Shown: positions 44,669 to 54,939, counted from the first letter of the stretch. The stretch is DNA of 59,466 nt from Desulfurococcaceae archaeon (GCA_028275705.1 JAPWUD010000008.1:1-59466); one strand, 5' to 3'. Made by a program: numbers and translations. Notes: generated by a model from the sequence alone, not told the origin.

Positions 44669-45041
44669 CTGCTTCATAATGATTTTCCACATGGATTAAT
44701 AAGCCTTAATGCTCTTCACACCATGGTGCTTCATGATTTTGAACAATGCATATGAATAAAGTGTTGATGAGAAAAGCATTATAGGAGTTGTCTGAGTAAC
44801 AGAGTATTCGCTGAACTATCTCAAGGTAGTGAGGTACTCTGTGTATTCCTCCCCAATAGTCTCATTTGCGTTGCTTAAGTATTCAAGCGGGTAAACAAAA
44901 ACGTAGCTAAACGGGGTTTATTATATTACTGTTCTCTTCATCCTTGAATACAGTCACTTATTATTTGCGATAGTAATTATAATATTGCTATTGAATAGTT
45001 AGAGCGGACAAGCATTCATATATTTATATACATAATTGAAA
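44669..45041. other. Intergenic region beside tRNA-Val
   Basis: A 373-bp AT-rich gap upstream of the tRNA and after the end of the nuclease-like gene. It should hold the tRNA promoter. A weak C/D-box-like pattern (TGATGA, CTGA, CTGA at about 44764-44815) lacks a clear second C box. No open frame of note. Confidence 0.4.
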
Positions 45042-46028
45042 TCAATTGATAGCGTATTCAACAACACGACTAAGTAGTGTCTTGCATAGAGTGTAGTCTT
45101 TGTAATTACATTCATCTAGTACATAGTCATATTTCCCTGAGAGGTATTCGTAATCATCACTTGTAAGCTTATGATTTGTAACTAATACAATGATATTAGC
45201 GTACTTCCTATATCTCCCAGCTTGCTTAACGGCCTTAGACAACCATGTTTTTGGACCTCCTTGTTTACACTCAATTACTAATTGAATATTACTCGAAGAA
45301 AGTAGTATATCTGGCTGCGAGCCATTAATCATCCTCTCGAGTAATACGTAGAGTCTCTTTGAGTCACTAATATACGGCAACCTCACACCCCGCCAATCCA
45401 CGCTCTTCGAGTACTCTACTTCACTGCACTTTCCACGTATACACTCAAGACCCTCCAATGTGGGGTTAAAGCCTTTCTCCAGCAAGACACTGTGTATTAT
45501 TGAGTATATGAAAGCATTGTATTCACTAGCATACTCTAACCACGCCTCCTTAATTCTCCTAAATAAAGCATAATTTAGTGCATACCTCGCCTTGAGGAGT
45601 AAATCGTAGTTAAATAAAGACTGCTCGCGTGAACCGCACAAAACCCCACTCCATAAACCCCTATACGCAGAGATCTCACCAACCACTCTATCTACACGTG
45701 GAAACCCCGATGAAACTCTAATACTCCTAGGATCCACTCTAATCTCGTATAGTTCTGAATCCCCAAGTCTATAACACTGAACTCTAAACCCCGATAAATC
45801 AATGGTGAATCCATAAATCTCAAGCGGCTTTGAAACCTGGTTTAGTTTAAAAGAGTACTCTACAATTCCATGTTCAAATACAACTTCTAGTTTTAGAACT
45901 CTAGTCAAAGCTGAGGCATGGATTAAATCGCGTAGTTCTGGAGTTTTCACGAAGACTCTAACTACTCGATTATCTCTCTCCACTTCTCTAAGGACTATGG
46001 AGTCCCCCATTAACTCAATCCAATTCAT
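45042..46028 (-). CDS. PD-(D/E)XK-like nuclease, orphan
   Basis: A 328-residue protein whose C-terminal half holds the nuclease motif: D240 in QPDILL, then E253-x-K255 in LVIECKQG. The N-terminal domain (1-140) is beta-rich and unrecognised and may set target choice. The context resembles neither a restriction-modification nor a CRISPR locus, and no methyltransferase lies next to it. It might be a defence or repair enzyme. It is next to a tRNA gene, a common integration site, though no element boundary is seen. Confidence 0.6.
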   Translation of the reverse strand: MNWIELMGDSIVLREVERDNRVVRVFVKTPELRDLIHASALTRVLKLEVVFEHGIVEYSFKLNQVSKPLEIYGFTIDLSGFRVQCYRLGDSELYEIRVDPRSIRVSSGFPRVDRVVGEISAYRGLWSGVLCGSREQSLFNYDLLLKARYALNYALFRRIKEAWLEYASEYNAFIYSIIHSVLLEKGFNPTLEGLECIRGKCSEVEYSKSVDWRGVRLPYISDSKRLYVLLERMINGSQPDILLSSSNIQLVIECKQGGPKTWLSKAVKQAGRYRKYANIIVLVTNHKLTSDDYEYLSGKYDYVLDECNYKDYTLCKTLLSRVVEYAIN

Positions 46029-46309
46029 TTCATCCAGCTCGACACTGACTTCTTTTCAAGCACTATAACCTTATTGATTCAATTCACCTCTATTAATTTT
46101 GCTGGTTTATAGTAATTATTAAAGTGTTTCCCTGATTGAATAAATGACAGTATCTCGCCTCACATAATGTCTCATAAGCGCTAATATCTAATCATAATTC
46201 ATGCCAACTCACTTATCCAAGTAAACACGTTTATTAGGGTTTAATAATATACCAATGGTTGAGAACCAATAGTTATAAATAAAGGGTGTCATAGACGAGT
46301 AGGGGGAAG
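46029..46309. other. Intergenic region with promoter of a small gene
   Basis: A 281-bp gap between divergent genes. A TATA-like GTTATAAAT at about 46271-46279, about 30-40 bp before the small coding region at 46310, is the clearest signal. The part nearer 46029 should hold the promoter for the nuclease-like gene. No further feature was recognised. Confidence 0.4.
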
Positions 46310-46435
46310 ATGAGAAAGGGGGTTGAATTAGAACATGGCACTCATAAACCCCTCACTGCGTGGAAACCTAGTGAAAAAGAGAAACTCAGGAAGAAGCTTG
46401 TTGAGTATATTGAGAAAATAATTTCAGAGCAATAA
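46310..46435 (+). CDS. Small charged protein, 41 residues
   Basis: A short frame from ATG 46310 to TAA 46433-46435. It has GGGGGAAG directly before the start and a TATA-like box about 35 bp upstream, which makes it more credible than chance. The protein is basic and ends in a predicted amphipathic helix (SEKEKLRKKLVEYIEKI). No family was recognised. It is 80 bp before the RNA methyltransferase gene. Confidence 0.5.
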   Translation: MRKGVELEHGTHKPLTAWKPSEKEKLRKKLVEYIEKIISEQ

Positions 46436-46515
46436 GGCATGATTATAGGGAGTAGTTAAAGGATCATTATTTAAATACAGTATTGTCAATTCCTTCAATC
46501 GAGGGTTGTTAGAGA

Positions 46516-47763
46516 TTGGACCTGGATAGAGTAGTCTCCATACTTGCAACTACGCTGTACATTATTGAAAACGAGAAACTTAGCACAAGGCGTGCTTTTA
46601 GAGAAGCCTGTAGAATACATAAGTGTAGATTTCAATTAACGATGAGGGAGGAGCTTTATGAGTTGGTGCGGAGCTTTATATCTAGATACTATACGCTGAA
46701 ATATATTGTATTAAGTTCTGGGAGGAGGCTGAGTTATAGGTTACTAGCTCGCTTATTCCTCTATATTTACCATGATGAGAGAGGATTAAATCCAAGATCT
46801 ATTGTGAAGAAAACCACTCTAAGTAATCTTCCAGAGATTATAGAGAGTCTTGAATTCGCAGAGTTACATGTAAAATACTCTCTTCCAGAGTGGTTTTACA
46901 AAAGGCTAGCTCTCCTCCTACCAAGAAGTGATCTAGTTAATCTACTCTCATCAATAAATAAGAGGGTTTTGTGGCTAAGGATCAATACTCTTAAAGTAGA
47001 TGTAGATAAAGCTTTGAAGAATCTTGAGGAATGGGCTAGGGTAGAGGTTGATCCAGACATACCATACCTTGTGAAAGTATTTGCATCTAAAAGACCAATT
47101 AGATCGCTAGATTTAGTCAAGAATGGTGAAGTTATACCGCAGGATAAAGCCAGCGTATTAGCTGTAGAGGCATTGAAGCCTGATCCAGGCAGCGTAATCT
47201 ACGACTTCGCAGCTGCCCCGGGTATTAAGTCATCTCTAATAATGCAATTAACTGAGAACAGGGCTAGAATAGTTGCAATCGACAATTCTCCGCGTAGACT
47301 GTGGAAAACCACTTATTTACTGAAGCATTATGGAGTAGATTTGTCGCGAGTAGAAATAGTATTGGGTGATAGTAGGTACATTGCTCTCAGAGATAGAGGA
47401 GAATATGGATTAATAGATGCACCTTGCACTAGTAATGGCTCTATATCCAAAGATCCCGCAATCAAGATCTTTCTCGGGGACATGAGCCTAGTCTATAGGA
47501 TGAAACAACTACAGTTAGGGATTTTATACAATGCCCTCAAGCATGTTGAAAACGCTGTATACACCACGTGCTCACTCCTCCCAGAAGAGGGTGAGGAGGT
47601 GGTAAATGAAGTCTTAAATATGGGGGTAGAACACCATCCAGTAGAGCCGGGTATAAGGGCCTCAACGGGGTATTCAATATATAGATACTGGGATAGAGTA
47701 AAGAGAACTTTTCCACATATACATGAATGCGAAGGTTTCTTTATATCAAGACTGGAGAGATAG
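46516..47763 (+). CDS. NSUN/RsmB-type RNA m5C methyltransferase
   Basis: A 415-residue SAM enzyme. The N-terminal ~140 residues are helical, NusB-like. The catalytic domain has YDFAAAPGIKSS (SAM site), DAPCTSNGS (first Cys), and YTTCSLLPEEGEE (nucleophile Cys). It methylates cytosine C5 in tRNA or rRNA. TTG start. The stop is 3 bp from that of the convergent helicase gene. Confidence 0.9.
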   Translation: MDLDRVVSILATTLYIIENEKLSTRRAFREACRIHKCRFQLTMREELYELVRSFISRYYTLKYIVLSSGRRLSYRLLARLFLYIYHDERGLNPRSIVKKTTLSNLPEIIESLEFAELHVKYSLPEWFYKRLALLLPRSDLVNLLSSINKRVLWLRINTLKVDVDKALKNLEEWARVEVDPDIPYLVKVFASKRPIRSLDLVKNGEVIPQDKASVLAVEALKPDPGSVIYDFAAAPGIKSSLIMQLTENRARIVAIDNSPRRLWKTTYLLKHYGVDLSRVEIVLGDSRYIALRDRGEYGLIDAPCTSNGSISKDPAIKIFLGDMSLVYRMKQLQLGILYNALKHVENAVYTTCSLLPEEGEEVVNEVLNMGVEHHPVEPGIRASTGYSIYRYWDRVKRTFPHIHECEGFFISRLER

Positions 47764-47765
47764 TA

Positions 47766-50456
47766 TTAAGTAGCGGCGTAGGTCTCCGCTCTCGAATCCC
47801 TCGACTCCCTCGGTAGTAGTTTTAGTTCTTTAAGCCTCTCAACTACTAGGTCATGTAGCCTTGCTAGTAGTCTCCTCATATCCTCCATTAACACAACGTC
47901 TGTGTATCCATGAACTACAATACTGTGTGCAAATGGTGTGGGAATGTCTAGTGGTCCAATGCTCTTAACCTCTATTTCACCGTTTTTAACTGCCTTGAGT
48001 ATTTTCAGTGCTTCATCCACGTGCATGTAGTCCATTAATATCTCTCTATAAGTCTCCTTCAACACGGGGAAGTCTTTGATCTCCTCAACAGCCTTCAACA
48101 ACTCCTCCGCATTTAACTGTAGTTTTTGGATAGATCTCTCTACATCTCTATACCTCCTAAGTAGCATAAAGCTTCTAACTGCTACGTGCCTAAACCTCCT
48201 CTTCAAGAGATCTGTCCTCCTAATAACCCTCGTCAATATATCCCAAGCTTGATTCAACGGTATACTCTTAAATAACTCAACATAGTCTGCGTCAGGGTGG
48301 CCTGGAAGAGACAGCATAAATCCATTATCTGTAACAGTGATCTTTATGTTCACACCTAGCTTTGACCCAACCATGTAAGCGTAAAGCCTGGCAAGGGCGT
48401 CATTAGCTCTACGCCCAAATAAAGAGTGTACAATAATGTTCCTACGTGTATCTTCATCAAATATCTCTATTAATATGAGTTTATCTGAGGGAACAAGGTT
48501 GTTGGCGTACAGCTTCTGCTCGAGAATATACTCGCAAATAGACCTAGCAGAGTGCCTTTGCAACCTATACTCACGCGTCAATAAATCAATTGTTTTATCA
48601 AAACCCAATTTGTCCAGTAGCTCGGACACCTTCCTCCTAAACTTACCAACCTCAATAGCCGAGTCAAAGGATAGTGGAAGCATCTCACTAAACCACGAGG
48701 GAACAGTGGGTCTCTGCCCATCAGCAGGCCTTACAACAGCTACGAGGCCCCTTGATTGAATAAACTCATATACTCTACCACCTAGAATAAATAAATCACC
48801 AGGTGCAAGGTACTCTACAAAGCCCTCCTCGAGGTCACCAACATACTTCCTATCAGTAGTGAAAACCCTTACCTTGCTTTCATCTGGTATAACACCAATA
48901 TTCAAGTAGTATATCATCCTCGAAGTCCTCTTCCTGCCGAAAACCCCCTTCTCATCGTCAAGCCATATTTTAGAGTAAATACGCTGATACTCGTAGAAGT
49001 CACCGAGTCTGCCAGCCAAGTAGTACACTACACTCTGAAAGTCCTCAAAGCTTAAATCATGGAATGTATAAGTCCTCTTGACGAGTCTATATGCATCCTC
49101 AATTCTCCAATCCCCCTCCAAGGCTAATCCAACAATGTGTTGTGCTAGTACATCAAGCGTGTTCCTCGGTATTCTTATGTTGTCAATCCTCCTCTCCATG
49201 GCAAGCTTAGCTAGTACAGTGCACTCCACGAGATCATCTCTATCAACCACTATAACCCTACCCTTACTCACCTCTCTAATGTGGTGTCCACTCCTCCCAA
49301 CTCTCTGTAGTAGCCTAGTAGCACTCTTAGGGCTACTGAGTAGAATAACTAAGTCTATGTATCCAATATCAATGCCAAGCTCAAGAGAGGTAGAGCTGAC
49401 AACAACCCTTAACTCACCCTTCTTCAACTTCTCCTCAACTTCAAGCCTCACATCTCTACTTAGACTACTATGGTGTGCCTCTATTTCATCTATATCTAGT
49501 ATCTTCTCCCTCTCCATGAGCTTCCTTAATTTAAAAACCACTCTCTCAGTTGCACTCCTAGTATTAGTGAATATAAGCGTGGTCTTATGCTTCCTCACTA
49601 ACTCAATGATCTTCCTATATATAGCCTCATTGACAACCTCTGCAGGCGTATGCACGAGATCCTCAACTGGAGCAACAACTCTTATATCCACTGGTTTATC
49701 AAATCTAGCATCTACAATTACACAATCTCGCAACTCCCCATTATCCCCGTAGCCAACGAGGAACTTTGCAACCTCCTCTAATGGTGCAATAGTTGCACTC
49801 AACCCAACTCTCTGCACAGGAGATCCAACTAGATTCTCCAACCTCTCAATACTAACTGCAAGGTGGCTTCCCCTCTTACTAGATGCTAAATCATGTATTT
49901 CATCAACAACCACTACACGCGTGTTTCTAAGTAGTTGCCTAAACCTAGGTGCATTTAATGATAATGCAAGGCTCTCGGGGGTAGTTATGAGTATGTGTGG
50001 AGGGTTTCTAAGCATTTTCTGCTTCTCGTAGGGACTAGTATCACTAGTTCTAACAGCTATCCTTATCTCGGGTAGTTCATACCCCATCTCTCTAGCAACC
50101 TCAATTATCCCCTCAGCAGGGTCATATAGATTCTTCTTCATATCATTATTTAGAGCCCTCAATGGACTAACATATACTATGTATATACCACTCGGTAACT
50201 CACCATTTTTCTCATAGTACTCGTACATTCTATCTATTAATCCAAGGAAAACAGCTAGTGTTTTACCAGTACCAGTAGGGCTTGAAACAAGGACATTTAC
50301 ACCCTGCTTAATAAGTGGAATAGTCTTCCTCTGAACAGGAGTAAACTCACTATACTTCTTCTTAAACCAGGCTGAAACATATGGTCTAAGCAACCCATAG
50401 ACTTCCCCATCTGAGTAGTCTTTTTCAGCATATGTAAGCACAAAACCCCCCTCCAA
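47766..50456 (-). CDS. lhr: Lhr-like superfamily 2 helicase
   Basis: An 896-residue protein. Motif I SSPTGTGKT, the DEIH box in VVVDEIHDL, and QRVGRSGH in motif VI are present, followed by the winged-helix and Lhr-core C-terminal domains. Lhr helicases unwind DNA or RNA-DNA hybrids during repair. Length fits Lhr-core. The extreme N-terminus is uncertain; MEGGFVL could be replaced by a later start before TYAEKDYSD. Confidence 0.92.
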   Translation of the reverse strand: MEGGFVLTYAEKDYSDGEVYGLLRPYVSAWFKKKYSEFTPVQRKTIPLIKQGVNVLVSSPTGTGKTLAVFLGLIDRMYEYYEKNGELPSGIYIVYVSPLRALNNDMKKNLYDPAEGIIEVAREMGYELPEIRIAVRTSDTSPYEKQKMLRNPPHILITTPESLALSLNAPRFRQLLRNTRVVVVDEIHDLASSKRGSHLAVSIERLENLVGSPVQRVGLSATIAPLEEVAKFLVGYGDNGELRDCVIVDARFDKPVDIRVVAPVEDLVHTPAEVVNEAIYRKIIELVRKHKTTLIFTNTRSATERVVFKLRKLMEREKILDIDEIEAHHSSLSRDVRLEVEEKLKKGELRVVVSSTSLELGIDIGYIDLVILLSSPKSATRLLQRVGRSGHHIREVSKGRVIVVDRDDLVECTVLAKLAMERRIDNIRIPRNTLDVLAQHIVGLALEGDWRIEDAYRLVKRTYTFHDLSFEDFQSVVYYLAGRLGDFYEYQRIYSKIWLDDEKGVFGRKRTSRMIYYLNIGVIPDESKVRVFTTDRKYVGDLEEGFVEYLAPGDLFILGGRVYEFIQSRGLVAVVRPADGQRPTVPSWFSEMLPLSFDSAIEVGKFRRKVSELLDKLGFDKTIDLLTREYRLQRHSARSICEYILEQKLYANNLVPSDKLILIEIFDEDTRRNIIVHSLFGRRANDALARLYAYMVGSKLGVNIKITVTDNGFMLSLPGHPDADYVELFKSIPLNQAWDILTRVIRRTDLLKRRFRHVAVRSFMLLRRYRDVERSIQKLQLNAEELLKAVEEIKDFPVLKETYREILMDYMHVDEALKILKAVKNGEIEVKSIGPLDIPTPFAHSIVVHGYTDVVLMEDMRRLLARLHDLVVERLKELKLLPRESRDSRAETYAAT

Positions 50457-50498
50457 TAATCCAATAAAATAAGTGCTTAAAACCCAGGATTCAAAACA

Positions 50499-51908
50499 TT
50501 AACTATAAAAAACATCCCTTGGAAACCTATAGACGATGTACAAGTAGCCAATCGATGAAACCAAAAGCCAGATCCAACTAGTCCTCCACCCATTAAAAAG
50601 CCCCATTACCCCAGCACAAAGTAAGACTAGACCTAAAATCAACTCGAGTGGAGGCCTCAAGCCACCTCCAAGCCACTGAAACCTCCCCTTAGGAGTCCTC
50701 TTATACTCAACTCTAATCCTCAACAACGCCTTCAACGTATTGTAAGCTATGTATGGTGAAATAGCATTTGTTAAAGCAGCTAATCTCCCAGCCTGTACAA
50801 TAATCCACCATTTAGACAACTCCTCCCCGCCGCAATAATGCATAGTCAACGAGTATAGAGCTAGAGACAATAACCAAGTAGTGAATAATATTGTCAGCGA
50901 TTGCGGCTCACGCACTCCGAGAAAAGCTAGTATAGCTAGAAGAATTGTTCCTAGAAATACAAGTGATTGTAGAACATACTGTGTTGGATACAAAATAGCG
51001 TCGACCTTGACGCGGAGAGGGGTTTTGGAAGACAATATGTGCTTAAACCTAGCTATTGCAGCGTCTAGAGCTCCATAAGCCCACCTCGCCTGCTGTATTC
51101 TAAACCCCTTATATGTATCGGGGTTTTCCACTAGTATTGCTTGGTCATCCAAGTAAAATACTCTATACCCCGACTTAATAATCCTAGCACCTAGCTCTAC
51201 ATCATCCTGTATTCTCTCCTCATCCCACCCATTGAGAACACTCTTTAGAATCACTGCCTTGTAGAGAGTACCCGTCCCAAGCGGGTATGTGAATAATCCA
51301 CGATTAGACCTAGACTTATATAGAATCCTAGTCATAAACTTCAAGGCATATGCAAGTGCTTGGCTAACACGAGTATTTTGATTTAATGGCTCCCACCTAC
51401 CCACGACAGCTACAACATCATTGCCTTCCTTGAGAATCCCCACAGCTCTCTCGAAGAAACTCTTCTCGGGTCTACTATCAACATCTATTACGTAGACGTA
51501 GTCTCCTATTGATAGAAGTAATCCATCGTTTAATGCACCTGTTCTATATCCACGTGGAACACTACGCCAAATAATCCATGCATTAACACCCATGTCTCTG
51601 AGCTTTGAGACAAGCCTAAATAAATCATCCTTCTCCTCGGGGGGGTCATCAGACACTATGATCAATTCATAGCCAGGTATTCCAAGTTTGTGAACAAATG
51701 TAGCGGCTTCTTCAATATACTCTAACGGCTCCCTCCTAACTGGTAGTATGAATGAAATATTCTCAGCAGTATTAGCTTGTAAAGTACCGCTTGACTCTCG
51801 AATAGCTACTTTACACTTGGATGCGAGAATAGAGTGGTATATGTATAGAAACACTTGAGGTATATAGACTAGTATGCCTGCAATAACCATTAACACCTCA
51901 CTAATCAA
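50499..51908 (-). CDS. Family 2 glycosyltransferase, membrane bound
   Basis: A 469-residue protein with an N-terminal membrane helix, a GT-A domain with DVDSRPE as the DXD site, EERIQDDVELGARI and QQARWAYGA as the processive-synthase-like QxxRW motif, then four or five C-terminal helices. The QxxRW pattern resembles cellulose or hyaluronan-type synthases, so it may build a polysaccharide or glycolipid. No partner gene is next to it; the helicase follows 42 bp downstream. Confidence 0.88.
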   Translation of the reverse strand: MISEVLMVIAGILVYIPQVFLYIYHSILASKCKVAIRESSGTLQANTAENISFILPVRREPLEYIEEAATFVHKLGIPGYELIIVSDDPPEEKDDLFRLVSKLRDMGVNAWIIWRSVPRGYRTGALNDGLLLSIGDYVYVIDVDSRPEKSFFERAVGILKEGNDVVAVVGRWEPLNQNTRVSQALAYALKFMTRILYKSRSNRGLFTYPLGTGTLYKAVILKSVLNGWDEERIQDDVELGARIIKSGYRVFYLDDQAILVENPDTYKGFRIQQARWAYGALDAAIARFKHILSSKTPLRVKVDAILYPTQYVLQSLVFLGTILLAILAFLGVREPQSLTILFTTWLLSLALYSLTMHYCGGEELSKWWIIVQAGRLAALTNAISPYIAYNTLKALLRIRVEYKRTPKGRFQWLGGGLRPPLELILGLVLLCAGVMGLFNGWRTSWIWLLVSSIGYLYIVYRFPRDVFYS

Positions 51909-51977
51909 TGAGCAACACCAATTATTGATAAGTATATTTCCTACTCTTCAATATATTACTAAGCGGGGTGTGTATAA

Positions 51978-52616
51978 ATGCAGGTTTCCTGGCATGGACA
52001 CGCATGTGTATCCCTAAGTTTTGACAAATACGTAGTGGTATTTGACCCTCACGATGGTGCTAGTATAGGCTTGAAGAGACCAAGCGTGAAGGCAGATCTA
52101 GTGCTTGTATCACATGACCACTTCGACCACAACGCCACACAGGTTGTTTCAAAAGACAAAACACGTGTTTTGAAAATGCACTATGGAGAGACACTAGTAG
52201 ACAACATTAAAGTAACTGGCTTAAAGACCTATCACGACAAGCAAAGGGGGAGGAGGCGCGGTGAAAATGCTTTATACATTCTCGAAGTCAGAGGTCTGAG
52301 AATAGCTCATCTAGGAGATCTAGGTGAAATACCCGATCAACCAATAATAGAGAAACTCAAAGGAGTAAACTTACTAATAATCCCCGTTGGCGGAACATTC
52401 ACAATAGAGCCTATTGAAGCCTGGAGTATTGTAGAGAAAACACAACCCATAAATGTACTTCCAATACACTACTGGATACCAGGAGCAACACTACCATTGA
52501 AGCCCATTGATGAATTCCTAAAATACATCAAAGGCTATGAAGTCGCTAGACTAAATACAAACACATTTGAACTAGAGAAATACAGGAACAGCGTGATCGT
52601 GCCAACACCACCATAG
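51978..52616 (+). CDS. MBL-fold hydrolase, UPF0173/UlaG-like
   Basis: A 212-residue compact MBL protein. WHGHACV opens the family, HDHFDHN is the metal motif, and HLGDLGE and PIHYWIPG complete the site. Members include lactonases and proteins of unknown substrate. ATG start. Followed 22 bp later by the macro-domain gene. Confidence 0.83.
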   Translation: MQVSWHGHACVSLSFDKYVVVFDPHDGASIGLKRPSVKADLVLVSHDHFDHNATQVVSKDKTRVLKMHYGETLVDNIKVTGLKTYHDKQRGRRRGENALYILEVRGLRIAHLGDLGEIPDQPIIEKLKGVNLLIIPVGGTFTIEPIEAWSIVEKTQPINVLPIHYWIPGATLPLKPIDEFLKYIKGYEVARLNTNTFELEKYRNSVIVPTPP

Positions 52617-52638
52617 CTTCATTACTGGTGCTCATTAA

Positions 52639-53166
52639 TTGAAAATAGTGAAGAACAATATAATAGTGTACATTGAGCTAGGAGACATAACAGAGTTCAT
52701 GGGGGACGCCATTGTAAACCCCGCGAATACACTTATGATTATGGGTGGTGGAGTAGCTGGAGCTATAAAGAAGAGGGGAGGCCTCATAATAGAGGAGGCT
52801 AAGAAGCATGCACCAGTACCCATAGGGCAAGCTATAGCTACTACGGCTGGGGAACTCAGGGATAAGTATGTGATCCACGCACCAACCGTACAATACCCAG
52901 CTTTTCCATCCACAAGGGAATACGCATATCAAGCTACAAAAGCCGCTTTACTCAAAGCGAGAGAACTCAGTGTAGAGACAATTGCATTTCCACTAATGGG
53001 CGCTGGTGTGTATGGACTGAGCCCCGGGGAATCTATAGAGGAGATGTTAAGTGCGATTGTGGAATTCAGCGATGGCCTCGAAGTGCATGTATTTGTGAGG
53101 AGCAGAGATTTATTAGACAACGTATTGAAGCATATTGAGAGGAGTGGATGGATAGTAATTGATTAG
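52639..53166 (+). CDS. Macro-domain protein
   Basis: A 175-residue single-domain protein. GDITEFMGDAIVNPAN and MGGGVAGAIKKRGG are the ADP-ribose-binding loop and its Asn, and FPLMGAGVYGLSPGES is the phosphate loop. It probably removes ADP-ribose or hydrolyses O-acetyl-ADP-ribose. TTG start. Likely co-transcribed with the MBL protein. Confidence 0.92.
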   Translation: MKIVKNNIIVYIELGDITEFMGDAIVNPANTLMIMGGGVAGAIKKRGGLIIEEAKKHAPVPIGQAIATTAGELRDKYVIHAPTVQYPAFPSTREYAYQATKAALLKARELSVETIAFPLMGAGVYGLSPGESIEEMLSAIVEFSDGLEVHVFVRSRDLLDNVLKHIERSGWIVID

Positions 53167-53265
53167 CTACTCTAGTATATTAACCCCGTTGAGACCTATT
53201 ATTAGAGAGTGATGAATAGCTTTAGGCCTCTGATTGGTGAGGAGGGATCAACCGGCTGATTGGTC

Positions 53266-53550
53266 ATGGCGTATACATGGGAGCCTAAATGGGAGTTATT
53301 TATAGTGGAGATAGATGGGATTAGGTTTAGAACCTGCCGTGATCGAATCACGGGGTTAATTGCGTGTCCTGTATGTATTCACGCGGCATCTAAGTGCATG
53401 AATGAGCCACCGCCATTCAATTACCAGTATGAGAACTCATTCTTCTACACCGTGGAGGATTTAATTATACACATGAAAAATTACCATATTGGAGAGTATA
53501 GGAAGAAACTCGAAGATCTACAGATGAAGCTAAGCGAGGAGGAGTCTTGA
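53266..53550 (+). CDS. Small zinc-finger-like archaeal protein
   Basis: About 94 residues. C-P-V-C and a further Cys (IACPVCIHAASKC), followed about 45 residues on by MKNYH, suggest a zinc site. A C-terminal helix (YRKKLEDLQMKL) follows. ATG 53266 is taken; TTG 53260 is in frame. It overlaps the kinase gene by four bases, which suggests coupling. Function unknown. Confidence 0.55.
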   Translation: MAYTWEPKWELFIVEIDGIRFRTCRDRITGLIACPVCIHAASKCMNEPPPFNYQYENSFFYTVEDLIIHMKNYHIGEYRKKLEDLQMKLSEEES

Positions 53551-54407
53551 AGTACTGTGTTTATGGAAACCCCACAATAGATATTATCGAGTATGAAGAC
53601 GGCTTTAAAGTAGTCTCTTATGGTGGAGGATCATACTACTCGAGTCTACCCATAATATCTCGAGGTATACCAATAGAGGTTTACTCTGTGTACTCTCCAC
53701 TACTTTCAGGACACCCTATTGCACAATACATTGTTAAGAGGCAGTACTCTACAAGAACTAATTTATTCTACTTAAGGTACCGTGGCGGTGTACGTGAGTT
53801 AAAGATAATGGAGAAATCCCCTGAAATACTCAACTGGAATACCCACAGTGGATTATGCATAGTAATAGCAAACCCCGTGATCCATGAAATTGGGTACAAC
53901 TTATTGAAAACACTTAGATCAAAGTCGATTCTTTTAGCAATAGATATTCAGGGATTTATAAGGGAACAAGTAGACACCGACATATACCTTAAGCCAAGTA
54001 AAATAATTTACAGCGTTCTCGAGCTAGCCGATATTGTACACGCGGACATAAATGAATTTAAGTCAATTACAAGCATGGAGGGTATTCAAAGCAACTACCA
54101 TGAAATTAGAGAGATTATGAAGGGTGTAATTGTAGTAACCCAGAGGCCGGGTAAATTCATTTTATTAACAAAAGAGAGAGTTAAGTTCATAGAGATCTGG
54201 GAAGACTACATAGCAGACTACAAAACAGGAGCTGGGGATTATTATCTAGCATCATACACAATACACTACAGTGATACAAGAGACCCTGAGGAATCACTAT
54301 ACAGAGCACACAGAGACACAACAATATGGCTAAAGAACAGGGTTTATAGAGGGCCTCATTACACCCCCACCACTCAGCTCGAAGACCTCCTACACCGCTC
54401 TATCTAA
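53547..54407 (+). CDS. PfkB/ribokinase-family-like carbohydrate kinase
   Basis: A 286-residue protein. The N-terminal GNPTIDIIE and GGGSYYSS patterns match sugar binding, and YKTGAGDYYLAS has the catalytic Asp in the GAGD motif. It is short and divergent, with much of the lid region unlike ribokinase. It may phosphorylate a sugar or nucleoside. Its TTG start overlaps the small zinc-finger gene by four bases. Confidence 0.72.
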   Translation: MKYCVYGNPTIDIIEYEDGFKVVSYGGGSYYSSLPIISRGIPIEVYSVYSPLLSGHPIAQYIVKRQYSTRTNLFYLRYRGGVRELKIMEKSPEILNWNTHSGLCIVIANPVIHEIGYNLLKTLRSKSILLAIDIQGFIREQVDTDIYLKPSKIIYSVLELADIVHADINEFKSITSMEGIQSNYHEIREIMKGVIVVTQRPGKFILLTKERVKFIEIWEDYIADYKTGAGDYYLASYTIHYSDTRDPEESLYRAHRDTTIWLKNRVYRGPHYTPTTQLEDLLHRSI

Positions 54408-54570
54408 AAACACCCCTCCGGCATACTAGCGATACCCTGATGCTGTATAATCGTAATGTTTCTGTATTGCAAATTACTAATTGAACAACGCTATTACTCT
54501 GTAATACTCTCCTCACTGAGTGGTGGGGATGCTCGGCCATTAATTTATTTACGCAATTCCCCTTATATAT

Positions 54571-54939
54571 TTAATCACTAACCAAGGATACCTCGGGTAA
54601 TCCACCATCAAAACCCACTTTTGCATACACTTGCGTAGATGCCTCACTCTTCGCGGGTGGTAGTCCTACGTGTTCAATAATGGCTTTCACTACTTCACCT
54701 CTGGACGGGGCTTTACCGATAAACCTAAGTTTTCCATTGATGTATATTTTCGGTAAATCAGCTAGCTCTGCTTCAAGTGGATCCACAAACCAAACGTGAA
54801 CTGGGACTATCTCAACCCATAAATTATAGCGGTCTAAAAGCTCCTCGGCTACATTGAACAATAAGCGTAAAGCCTTATCACTCTCCTCACTAAAGTCTAG
54901 CTGAATCTCCACAATTACTTTAGTTACCTCCAACACCAA
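54571..54939 (-). CDS. Thioredoxin-fold-like protein without active-site cysteines
   Basis: A 122-residue protein. The pattern ELADLPKIYINGKLRFIGKAPSRGEVVKAI matches the cis-Pro and C-terminal half of a thioredoxin-like domain, but no cysteine is present, so it cannot do thiol exchange. It could be a binding or scaffold protein. TTG or GTG starts near 54939 are possible. Monocistronic. Confidence 0.5.
   Translation of the reverse strand: MVLEVTKVIVEIQLDFSEESDKALRLLFNVAEELLDRYNLWVEIVPVHVWFVDPLEAELADLPKIYINGKLRFIGKAPSRGEVVKAIIEHVGLPPAKSEASTQVYAKVGFDGGLPEVSLVSD

Noticed and set aside
44764-44815. C/D-box sRNA-like pattern TGATGA ... CTGA ... CTGA
   Set aside because: The second C box is not recognisable and the spacing between the two CTGA motifs is irregular, so chance is likely.
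49078-49752. 224-residue plus-strand frame rich in Ser and Leu
   Set aside because: It is the shadow of the helicase gene on the opposite strand and has no motif or promoter.
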